From Glandiceps talaboti (Eukaryota > Hemichordata > Enteropneusta > Spengelidae), in contig NC_135560.1 of assembly GCF_964340395.1 (NCBI RefSeq), positions 3,133,998 to 3,197,997 of the forward strand: a DNA stretch of 64,000 nucleotides, read 5' to 3'. Positions 41,283 to 51,501 of this stretch are shown piece after piece. Every line of letters begins with the position of its first letter. The stretch's first letter is position 1. Both the position numbers and the translations under genes were made by a program. The notes beneath the pieces were generated by a model that was not told the origin of the DNA, searched no databases, and worked only from the letters and a program-made list of their open reading frames with translations.

Positions 41283-41744
41283 CTGAACACGTCAGTTGTC
41301 CTCCTAACCCATCACTGACGTCACCAAAACCAATACAAATATCATTGTTTGTTGTAGTGGATTCCGTGTCACTTACAGAACTTGAAAGTTCAACCATAAT
41401 ACATACATAGTCGTAGTCATCACAGTCGGCCGTTGGTACATTTATCAAAGCCCGTATATTTTCTATTTGCAATGAAGCTGAAACACCGATCCCAGAATCC
41501 AGGTTGGTGGCGCTGTTCAAATCCAAAGTAAAGGACGTTGAGGTTTGGTTGACTGTGGCGTCGAGGTCATTCTGCTTGCTGAAGTTCAGAGACAGTTCAA
41601 AGTTCGAGGCACCCCCACCATTTGCAGACAAGGCAGTGTCTCCGATATTTTCAATAATTACTTCAAATGTGACATAAGAATCAAGATCGAGTTCATATAC
41701 AAGATTTGCTGGACTAGTCACATTCATAAAAGTGACCGACAAAT
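41283..41744 (-). CDS. Mosaic gene exon 7: uncharacterised beta-rich extracellular module
   Basis: Acceptor ACTCCTACAG, donor TCAG|GTAAGC; 462 bp, phase 1-1. The 153-residue module begins [18 protein letters not shown], has [20 protein letters not shown] (alternating strand pattern reminiscent of CARDB or other Ig-like folds), NxS/T glycosylation sequons (NVTS, NFSK, NQTS), then CDDYDYVC and [15 protein letters not shown] ... LTC. Four Cys suggest two disulfides. I do not recognise the family. Confidence 0.85.
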
Positions 41745-41857
41745 CTGTAGGAGTGAAAATCAAGATATACAAAACCATTAAACGTTGTATTTACATATCT
41801 AAACTCTTTATCGTGCTATGGAAATATTGTCATTACGTTGTAGTGGTTATTATGCCA

Positions 41858-41932
<75 letters not shown>

Positions 41933-42236
41933 GTGGTGGTGATGGTGATGGTGATGGTGATGGTGATGGTGATGGTGATGTGATGGCGGATAATAAATGA
42001 TAATTTTCAAATAAAGCGATATCGTACTTACCGATTCCAGTCTTGGCTAGAACAAAAGGAAAACGGAAATGTAGTTTAATCAACTATCGACTAGTATAGT
42101 ACTATGGTTTGATAAACTATGGTATATGTGTAACAGCAACATGAACATAGAATGACGTACTAAATGCTTTGTTCAAAGAACAAAAAAGAAAACATAAACA
42201 AGTATTAGAAAGAGAGACGGACAAACATACAGAGAC

Positions 42237-42289
<53 letters not shown>

Positions 42290-44346
42290 GGCAAACAGAC
42301 AGACAGAGACAGCGTTAGAGAGTTACAGAGTTATATAGAGAAAGGAGAGATGGAAAATTAGAGGCAAATAAAGACAGACATAGAAGGGGAGGAGGGTAAA
42401 ATGGAATATAGAAGAAGAGATAGGGTAGGGAGGATGATCAGTTGAGGGATAGGATTGAAGAACGACGAGAGATGAAAATGACTTACGATTGCAGGTAAGT
42501 CCATCACTATCCAGCGTATAATCAGATGTACATGTACATTGGTATGAGCCATCGGAGTTGATACAGGTCTGATCACAACCTCCATTAGCTGTATCACATT
42601 CATTTATGTCTGCAATAATTTGTTGATATGTATATTAGTGTTAACAGTCAACATATATCCAATGTTCACACAAAAAAACCGAAACAAAATCAACCTAGGT
42701 TTTTCTATCAAATATAAATTGTAATTAGGTCGTTTTTTGAAAGGGAATACACATGGAGGGTAGACAAAGGACTATGCAGTATAGTTTATGCACCAAGTAA
42801 AACTTAAATAATTATGATTAAATGAATTTGTACCCAAGGTAGGCGTAACAAGTGTGACTGACATGTGCAAATAAGTACATCAGCCATCGATACCACTCGT
42901 CAAATCTGCGTCCTCTGGCGGTATCTATTACATAACCCTCCCTTGTACATGAATGCCTAAAAAGTATCTTTTAAATACGTTTTCTACTACATGAATAGTA
43001 AAGATAGTCGACTACGATCGAGTTGAAAAATACCTCTATCCACTCTCAATATAATGTATGAAAACATAGACCCTCTCTCCACTCTCAATATAGTGTATGA
43101 AAACATAGACCCTCTCTCCACTCTCAATATAGTGTATGAAAACATAGACCCTCTGTCCACTCTCAATGTAGTGTATGGGAGTATAGCCCCTCTGTCGATT
43201 CTTAACATAGTGTTTGTGAAAGGATCTAGATATTCTGTCCACTGTCAATATAGTGATTGAAAGTATAGAACCTCTGTCTACTCTCAATATAGTGTATGGC
43301 AGTATATACCCTCTGTCCACTCTCAGTATGATGTATGGAATCATAGACATAGACCCTCTATCTACATTCAGTATAGTGTATGGAAGGATATGCCCTCTGT
43401 CCGTTCTCAACATAAAGAGTGTGAAAGCACATAGACTCCCTATCCGCTGTCAATATAGTGTATGGAAGTATAGTCCTTGTATATACAGTCGAGGTCTATA
43501 CAGTGTCACCAAGTTAGTCATTGGGTATTTGTAACATAGGCTATACTTGTAGACAGTCATTTATACTATACCTAGACATGTTGGAGCGGATGTCGACCAA
43601 CCGAGTGTGGTACAAGTCGCATTCTCGGTACCATTCAGTGTGGTTCCAGCGTCACAACTGTACAATGCGATATCCCCTATCTCGGTTCCACTGCCGGTAA
43701 CGGTGACTTCTCCATTACTAGGCGCTTCGGTAGCATTACAAGCTATAGATATATAAACGAAAATGTGCATAGATATATTAACCAACAGATACATAAACCA
43801 ATAGATACATAGATATGTACACAAATAGATACATAGCTATATACATGTATACACAAATAGATACATAGATATATACACAATCATATAGATGCATAGATGT
43901 TTATTTTGACCTAGTATGTTACGTGTAAGCCATGTACTCAAGAAGTCATATTGGCAAAATAACTTAATAAAGGTATTACTTATAATGCTTTTAAAATATC
44001 TAGTATATCATTGAAATATATGGCAGTTCAATGTTCTTGTAACGACCAACTTCAATTGGGAATATATGGTTTGAAATCTTTAGTTTTGTAACAGCTATTC
44101 TGTCAAAAGTGTTTCGAACAAAAGATAAATATTTTTCATAGGAAATTTGACTTAATGTGAGAATAAACATGAAGTTTGTGGTTACTTGCCACAGATTTCT
44201 TTCACATGTCAATAAATTTTAATTTCAAAGAATCTTGAACTTTCTTTGATATATTATCTTATGCATCAATAGATATGTAGCTATATACCCCAATACATAC
44301 ATAGATATATACACTAATAGATACATAAGATGTATATACCAATTGA

Positions 44347-44435
<89 letters not shown>

Positions 44436-45725
44436 CTAATGATAATAGTACAGTATCAAGTAAGATACACAGGAGCCGTTACACAGTGTTTCATGCTTTT
44501 CATGCACGTCTGATGATTGCGAAAGCATGAAACACTGTGTAACGGCTCCTGTGTATCTTACTTGATACTGTACTATTATTAGTAGTTATACCGCTCTACA
44601 TGTATATGTATTGAGCACTGTTTGCGCCAATGGCGTTGTAGCACAACTGTACACTCTTTTAAAATGTTTATCCATATGCTAGTCCATGCTAACAATATGT
44701 GTTCATTTGCTGAATCCAGTTGCCCTATCCAACCATGTTGGTATCTTTGCGATATACGCGATCATTTGACTGTTGCTATGGGCGTGGTCATGTTGCTAGA
44801 TATATTTGCATACATTTTTGAATGTTTTTGTTCACCTGTGTATGAATTCCTGATACTATCTTTGCAATATACGTGATCATTTGGCTGTTGCTATGGGCGT
44901 GGTCTTGTTGCTAGGCACATTTGCATACATTTTTTTAATGTTTATTCATTTGTCTTCAAATCCTGTTGTTACCTTCGCAATATACGTGATCATTTGGCTG
45001 TTGCTATGGGCGTGGTCTTGTTGCTAGGCAAATTTACATACATTTTTTGAATGTCTATTCAATTGTCTATTAATCCCTGTTGTTATCTTTGTAAAATACG
45101 TGACCGTTTGGCTGTTACTATGGGCGTGGTCATGGTTGCTAGGGATATTTGCATACATTTTTAAATGTTTACTCACTTGCTTATCAGAAGATGTTGTTAT
45201 ACTGCCATTTGGTTGTTGCTAAGGGCGTGAAGCAATTTTGTCAACATGTTTTGAAGAAAATCTGCAGAATAACACTTTCAGAAACATCTCACCAAGTTTT
45301 AGACTCATTGACCAAGTACTTTTTGAGATATAAGTTTTTGACCAAAAATGAACATTTTTACTCCTAATTTGCATATCACTCATGGAATCATTGTATGCTT
45401 AATATTTCTTCGTCTATACATCCCTAAATGCATTCCCATTAAATTTCAACCCAATCTGCTCAGTTGTTTTGGAATTATAGAGTTTTTACCAGAGACACAT
45501 TTTAGCCCTAATTTGCATAACACTGATGTTCATTATATAAATTCTTAGTAAAAACACCCTGAAGAATGTTTCACCCAAATTTCAGCCCAGTCTACCCAGT
45601 TGTTTTTGAGTTTAAGTTGTTTGACCCAAATCACAAATCGGTGGTAAGACCATTTTGATTTGAACAATTTCCCAACTAGACACCCAAGGTAATGGACTGG
45701 TTCAGCGGTTTCTGACTTTAAGTTG

Positions 45726-45808
<83 letters not shown>

Positions 45809-48800
45809 CCAGACATCCAGACAAACCGACAGACAGACAGACGCCGGGCGATGCCTATAGCACTACTGAACCTCAGTTCAGTTGTGCTAAAACTGTAATA
45901 TCTTTTACATTCATGCCCTACGTGATTCTTACTAATAAGTTTTAATTATGATCTTTGACCTTTGATTCGGTCTTTATTTGGTTTTCAGTTTGTTCAGCAG
46001 ATTCAATACATATTACATTGTAAGAGTTCAGTGAGAATGGCTGTATCTTTGCTTACCGTAACAGATTGGTACATCAAACGTCCAACCATCGTCTGTACAG
46101 GTGGCGTTATCACTACCGACCAGTGTATGGCCAGAATTGCACGAATAAAACGCTACGTCACCGCGACTTATCCCTGTACCCGAAATAGTCACTTCACCAT
46201 TCGATGGCACTTCCGTTGCATTGCAAGCTATACCAATTGAATAAAAAAAAAAAAGTAAAATGTTTTCCATTCAATAACATTTCTGTTAGGTAAAAACAGA
46301 CGTAAATATATTCAACAACGTTGAGATAATTGAAATAGTTTCAACCCATTGCGAGTAAACATCGTGATAAGTGACAACTGTTACTGTAAACGGAGTCGTT
46401 ATGCATTGAATTGTTACCCCTTTTAGGTGATTGTCCAATGTCACTTTTGCTTCTGGCCAGACAATTCTTTGTACGGATTCCTGAGACGTATTCACAATGC
46501 CCCAGGTAACTTTTTAACGTAGTTAACATACCGAATAGAATTCGATGTTCACAGTTTTTGCTTTCACTAATTTCCTTGAAACATTAATATATATAATATT
46601 ATAAAAGTAAACAACTATCACCATTTTAAAACATCTCTGAATCTGAGCAAACATCATAATATTGGTAATTATTATCATTATATTCACAAAACAATGATAG
46701 AAAGTGTCACTTGCAACCAATGAATCTGTTCGCACATACTTTTTCAGGGGGAGGGGTGAATAACAGCCAAAAATTCAGCGGGCAAGCCTTTGTTGTCAGC
46801 TGAGTGGTAAGAGGAGAAGGTAAAGGTATCGTTTTATGCGTTATCAAAATTTGAAGTTAGGGTGGAATTTGATAAAAATGTACTGTCCTGAGTCCATTAT
46901 TTTCATGGCGTTAGATTGATATAACGGCGAATGTAAATATCTTTTTGGAAGAGAGGGCGAAACTAAATGTTTGGGAAAGGGCAGTGTTGAATATACCGGT
47001 ATTGAGATAGAGGAAACGGATGTATTTTTTCTTGCATTTGAATCCAATGGGACGGTATGTTGTGCAATGTTATATTGGGAGGGTACATACGAACAACTTA
47101 CACTTTGCCCTTAATCATAGACAGTTCCCCCTACTGTGTATGCTTAAATTATCAATACATATATAACTAAAACTGTGGCCACGTACTTCGTTAACTATTT
47201 ATTTCGCTTTCTCGAAAATTGACTCATTGGCTGCACCTGCATTGTTGCGTATACACGGTGTCTGGAGCAGTATAGAAGTTCATGGTGCTCCTTCCCCGTA
47301 CAAAACGTAAGAACAACCATACCTAGCCGAACGAAATTGTTTCCAATCTCTTCCCTCTCAAGTTCAAACTTTTGGCAGGAAACAGACCAAGTATTAACAT
47401 CAAGAAAATACATATATACATTTGTCTCTATGGCAACTTACATAAATACAAAAACACGTTGTTTGCTCGGGGTGTTGAATTGATAAATATTGTTATGCTA
47501 GACTGTGTTTCATCAAACCATGGATATATAAGTGAGTTATAGATCAGTTATAGATCAATTATAGATAAGTTATTATAGATCCATGATCAAACTAAAAATT
47601 TGGTTTATTTGTAAATGCCATAAACCCGATACAAGGGGATAGTCTTCGTAGTAACCTATAGCATATTGAGATGTGATGTTTATGAGGTTTACTAAAACTG
47701 TCAAATTTCTTTCACCCACAGTAAAACTCGTCGATTGAACTTTTGACATACATGTAAATGTAATAAACATGGATATTAGAAATGAAAGTAGTTGAAACTT
47801 ACGGCAAACCTCAGCATCTTCAACAGTCACACTAGTCAATGTAGAGTTGCTTATCTCCGACCAAGCCACTACGTCACCGTTACCGTTGTCGGTACAATTG
47901 GATGCAAGTTCTGCAATCTCTGTTTCATTAAGAACACGACTATAGATATTAAAGTACGCCAGACTCCCCTGAAAACTACCAGCTGCTTGGAACGAAGTGG
48001 TGGGACAGTCCGTCTGCCATTGACCTATACGAAAACACCCACCACCGGTTATATTGGAGTTGACCATGCAGCCCGTTGTTCCAGCAGTTCGTTCGCCATT
48101 CCAGTAGAAGTCAGCATCGCCACCGTCATCCCATGTTAAACAGATATGGTTCCAATTACCAGTGTTGCCCGACGCTCCCGTTATTACCGTCGAACAACTG
48201 TATATACCAAATGCCCCACCGTAGTTGAAAACATAAACCGCCAGTGCGTCATTGACGTCATCGTAATAGGAAAATGGACTTCCGAGATTGACTCCGGTGC
48301 CTTTCATCCAAAAACAGATAGATATGGCGTCAAATGTAGGAAGAGTGATTTGATCTGTGACTGTTGAATAACCATTTCCATCGAAAGTAAACTGCATATC
48401 TTCATACTCACTCCATACTGGATCTACAACTGAATAAAATATATGTATGCAGATGTAAAACACAGAACTAAAACTGAAAGTACACACAGTATACTCATTC
48501 TGCTCAAATACATAGCTAACGCACTTCTAACCTGATCTACCTGATTAACTTAATATTGTACTACACATATTGAATGTTTACAGTTTAAGTAACCAAAGTG
48601 ATCATCATATAAAGTGTGATACTGTAAGATCATCTGGGAAAGTCAAATCGACTCAAACAGTATACTCGTCTATCTGTTGTGATTTGTACGGTTGGTGGTT
48701 GATATGGCTCACATCAACATTACAAATCAGAAGAGATGGACGAGTATACATCTAGTATACTGTTTATTGGTCGAAATGCAAGAAAAGAATACGGGTGAAC

Positions 48801-49893
48801 CACTGTACACAACTTGAGTTTAAGACTTCCCTGTGTTCACGTAGGGGCATTAGGTCAACGATAAATGATAACATGTATTCGATGTTCTGTGTAGTCATTG
48901 AAATTAAGTTTAACGAGTGGGATTCTGAAGTATACACTCTATCCACTCTTATGTACCTTAAATCTAAATCACAGACGACGTATCTTTGAAATGTGCAGGC
49001 GTTATAAATGATAGCTGACGATAGGACAATAGTTAAACTTTTGCTATACACACCTGTGATATTTCAATATGACAGGTGTGCATTTTAATCAAGTTGTATC
49101 ACAAAGTCTGAAGGAAAATATTTGTTCCGATTATGGAAGTACTAGTGTTACGATTGGTGCTCACCGTCTGTGGTCCATTCATTGTGTAGTATTGTCTACT
49201 ATCAAGTATGTTTGTCAACTCACAATGTAACCTCATCTAGTGAAAACCCATTTAACATACAATGCCGAGACTAACAATGACATGATCGACAAACACATTA
49301 AGTCTTAAAGTGTTAATAAATCGTGTATTGAGGCTAATTGGTAATATCAAGTTCTGTTTACAAACCAAAGTACGTGTACAAGACATCTATTCCCAACATT
49401 TAGTGATAATCTTATTTGATATTCACTCCTCTCTTCCCTTTCCATAGCCAGATGGAAAAGTTGCATCAGTATACGACTGTTTTTCTTAGCTTTAGAAGGA
49501 CTAACACTGGCACGAGTTGCGGGAAAGGCACAGGCAGAGAGACAGACGGGCAAACATACATACATACATACATACATACATACATACATACATACATACA
49601 TACATACATACATACATACATACGGCATTTATTACATACATACGTACGTACGTACGTACGTACGTACATACATACATACATACATACATACATACATACA
49701 TACATACATACATAGTTTTTACATACATACATACATACATACATACACACACATACATACATACATACATACATACATACATACATACATACGTACGTAC
49801 ATACATACATACATACATACATACATACATACATACATACATACATACATACATACATGCATACATACATACATACATACATAGTTTTTACAT

Positions 49894-49944
<51 letters not shown>

Positions 49945-50195
49945 TATAACTATAGAAATAAAGAGTGATTCAGGCAGATCAACACAGAAAGAGATGAACC
50001 AAGAATAAGATAGCCAGAAGAAGACACAGAGAACATGATCATTACCGTGTAGTTGACTGAATAGTTAATGGCGTACCCGATTGCAAACGTATTGTTACCC
50101 TAATCAATGAAAAGTTTCAATATCATAAGCATGGGACTTTTACCTGTAGCAATGAATAACATAATACAGACGGGCATCACAACAGACAACTTCAT
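41283..50195 (-). CDS. Secreted pentraxin-sushi-EGF mosaic protein, 5' seven exons
   Basis: Exons in transcription order: 50195-50144 (signal peptide), 48429-47803 (pentraxin/LamG), 46227-46057 (sushi 1), 43742-43572 (sushi 2), 42609-42487 (EGF), 42046-42032 (microexon), 41744-41283 (153-residue module). All junctions are phase 1, the hallmark of shuffled extracellular modules; 540 codons are visible. The pentraxin-type domain has the paired Cys (SICFWM) and HICLTWDD, close to the pentraxin signature, and ends [20 protein letters not shown]. The parts resemble SVEP1/polydom-class proteins, but the pentraxin comes first and a module I do not recognise follows the EGF. It is likely extracellular: adhesion, matrix or innate recognition. 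The gene continues in phase 1 beyond 41283, and I could not place further exons. Confidence 0.9.
41745..42031. repeat. Intron with (GAT)n / (GGTGAT)n microsatellite
   Basis: GAT trinucleotides at about 41858-41975 give poly-Asp, poly-Met or poly-His frames, all artefacts. Confidence 0.95.
42032..42046 (-). CDS. Mosaic gene exon 6: 15-nt microexon
   Basis: A 15-nt exon between a strong pyrimidine tract plus TTCTAG and the consensus donor GTAAGT, phase 1-1. It adds P-K-T-G-I between the EGF and the next module. Phase and splice signals are ideal, but the exon is optional by frame: skipping it also keeps the frame. Confidence 0.7.
42239..42305. repeat. (AGAC)n microsatellite
   Basis: Simple repeat in the intron between the microexon and the EGF exon. 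Confidence 0.96.
42487..42609 (-). CDS. Mosaic gene exon 5: calcium-binding EGF
   Basis: Acceptor TATTGCAG, donor AATC|GTAAGT; 123 bp, phase 1-1. Starts DINECD (calcium ligands), has six Cys, and carries [12 protein letters not shown], the Asp/Asn beta-hydroxylation consensus. It ends GLTCN. Confidence 0.95.
43036..43490. repeat. Minisatellite, 39-bp unit
   Basis: About eleven copies of CTCTCTCCACTCTCAATATA followed by GTGTATGAAAACATAGACC. As 39 is a multiple of three, frames stay open on both strands and give periodic artefactual peptides. Confidence 0.93.
43572..43742 (-). CDS. Mosaic gene exon 4: sushi (CCP) module 2
   Basis: 171 bp, phase 1-1, same length as module 1 and clearly its duplicate: [41 protein letters not shown]. 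The donor is the weaker GTATAG. Confidence 0.93.
44350..44434. repeat. (TA)n microsatellite
   Basis: About 42 TA copies, directly abutting a large hairpin. Confidence 0.97.
44444..44577. repeat. Giant hairpin: 56-bp perfect inverted repeat, 22-nt loop
   Basis: Arms 44444-44499 and 44522-44577 are perfectly complementary (for example GATACACAGGAGCCGTTACA against TGTAACGGCTCCTGTGTATC). Pairing continues with one mismatch or bulge to about 44433/44589. The loop contains CTGATGA and is followed by GAAA. Confidence 0.97.
44639..45889 (+). mobile_element. Helentron-like (HINE/pearl-like) family 1 element, copy 2
   Basis: Starts TAGCACAACTG; about five core units of ~115 bp with TGCTATGGGCGTGGTC at about 44773, 44889, 45002, 45118 and a degraded one near 45217; the same post-core block as copy 1; (CA)n at 45727-45807; terminal hairpin TAGCACTACTGAAC-CTCA-GTTCAGTTGTGCTA at 45858-45889. 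The distal hairpin arm is the reverse complement of the element's 5' end. It sits in the intron between the two sushi exons. Confidence 0.8.
46057..46227 (-). CDS. Mosaic gene exon 3: sushi (CCP) module 1
   Basis: Acceptor GGTATAG, donor TACG|GTAAGC; 171 bp, phase 1-1. Four Cys and the late Trp are in register: [41 protein letters not shown]. Confidence 0.94.
46228..47802 (-). other. Intron between pentraxin and sushi 1 exons
   Basis: Unique AT-rich sequence with a short G-run patch near 46746. No exon or element recognised. Confidence 0.5.
47803..48429 (-). CDS. Mosaic gene exon 2: pentraxin / LamG-like domain
   Basis: Acceptor TTTTATTCAG, donor TGCC|GTAAGT; 627 bp, phase 1 at both ends. 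A single ~205-residue beta-sandwich domain: [51 protein letters not shown] and [20 protein letters not shown]. The H-x-C-x-T-W core matches pentraxins; the following signature residue is Asp rather than Ser/Thr. Confidence 0.93.
48430..50143 (-). other. Intron 1 of the mosaic gene
   Basis: Mostly unique sequence plus a large compound microsatellite at 49553-49942. No exon recognised. Confidence 0.6.
49553..49942. repeat. Compound (CATA)n / (CGTA)n / (CAGA)n microsatellite
   Basis: About 390 bp. Frames over 90 codons on both strands are artefacts. Confidence 0.98.
50144..50195 (-). CDS. Mosaic gene exon 1: signal peptide
   Basis: ATG at 50195-50193; 17 codons plus one base; donor [28 protein letters not shown] is a short, strongly hydrophobic secretion signal with one N-terminal Lys. 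Cleavage probably falls near the exon junction. Confidence 0.8.
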
Positions 50196-50987
50196 CTTGC
50201 AACGATATTTCAGCAACGGACAGTGCCCAGAGATGACACACTGAAATACATACACAGAACACGAAACATTCACTGTTATATACACAGTATGCCCTCAAGC
50301 AAAGCATCTTGTAGTTGTCAGTAGCAACGTTTAAACACTTGTCGTCTGGTACTCCAAGGTATAAATGTTTTGTGCATTGTCTACATGTCCGTGAGTGAAA
50401 CCAATATGAGATGTTTGTATAGTATTTGCTCGAACGGGTTCTTTTCAACGCTATATTAGCAAAAGAATAGAGTACATCCTTTGTAAGAGAGGGTGTGAAT
50501 GGATTACAATGGCTTCATGATTAGCGTAATTAGTGTGTAACGGAATGACGTTACGCCATCAACTACTCAAATTTGTTTATCTTTGTTGCAAGGTTGTGCC
50601 CAGAAGGATTTGAATAACAACATTACCACCGACAGTGAAGGCGTGAGCAACTTTTCAGAATACAGGCTAGCACGCGAATGATACTATGAATCGATCAAAT
50701 GTATTGGATTGATCGTCATATGACTAATGAGATTACTTGGTTGAATCGAAAAGACGTTTTAAGTTTTAGTAGTAGTTCTGTTAAAGCAAAACAAAGCTGA
50801 ACATTTCAATTCAAACTGAGCTAAAAAGAATGGTATTCAATTAATCATCTAAAATCAATTATTAAGGTTTGCTCTTGACTGTGATGTAACAAAAACGTGT
50901 AAAACCTTGGTTAAGAGTTGAATTGTGTATCAGATATGTGATTCAATAGAATCAAATACGTTTACATTATTGTTATTCTTGTAGCTA
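50196..50987. other. Upstream region of the mosaic gene
   Basis: Should contain the 5' UTR and promoter of the minus-strand gene. I cannot point to a specific core promoter element with confidence. Confidence 0.4.
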
Positions 50988-51081
50988 CCAGAGTTTCGAG
51001 TCACACTGTATTACAATAGACCACGGAGTGAACTCCAGAGTTTCGAGTCACACTGTATTACAATAGACCACGGAGTGAACT
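50988..51081. repeat. 47-bp unit duplicated in tandem
   Basis: Two identical copies of CCAGAGTTTCGAGTCACACT followed by GTATTACAATAGACCACGGAGTGAACT, then the start of a third (CCAGAG). Confidence 0.95.
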
Positions 51082-51285
51082 CCAGAGCTCAACCCATTAC
51101 ATTGTAGTAGAGACAGTGAGAGGGACAATGTTTGTAATTGTAAGGCAGCCTAGAAGACCCACTTGTAAATCAGGATTTATCTCCATCGAGATAATACGAA
51201 AAAAAACGTGGTGTAAATTTGAGAATAAACATCGGTGATACATAACGATTGCATTGTATTTGTTTTCCGTATTTTACCAAAGGTA

Positions 51286-51501
51286 GAAATATTCCATGTC
51301 GACGACCTCTAAACAATATCTTCATTGTTGGCTGTCAATCTACCATTAACATCATGTCTAAATGAAAACGTGTTAAAAATTGATTACTTCTAAAAGATAA
51401 TGATATATTATTCAGAAATAATCAAGTCGTATGACATGATTACCACACGTCAATACAATAGCAGACAACGTTCTATCGACCTTGCCGTAAGATGTTAAGG
51501 A
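51286..51501. repeat. Direct repeat flanking LINE, left copy (~216 bp)
   Basis: Nearly identical to 54092-54300; differs by a ~7-bp indel near its start and a handful of substitutions. It ends exactly where the LINE sequence begins. Confidence 0.93.

Noticed and set aside
41732-42083. Poly-Asp, poly-His, poly-Met and poly-Ser frames
   Set aside because: All read the (GAT)n tract in different frames and strands.
49466-50008. Overlapping frames of 99-163 codons
   Set aside because: Arise from the compound CATA/CGTA/CAGA microsatellite.
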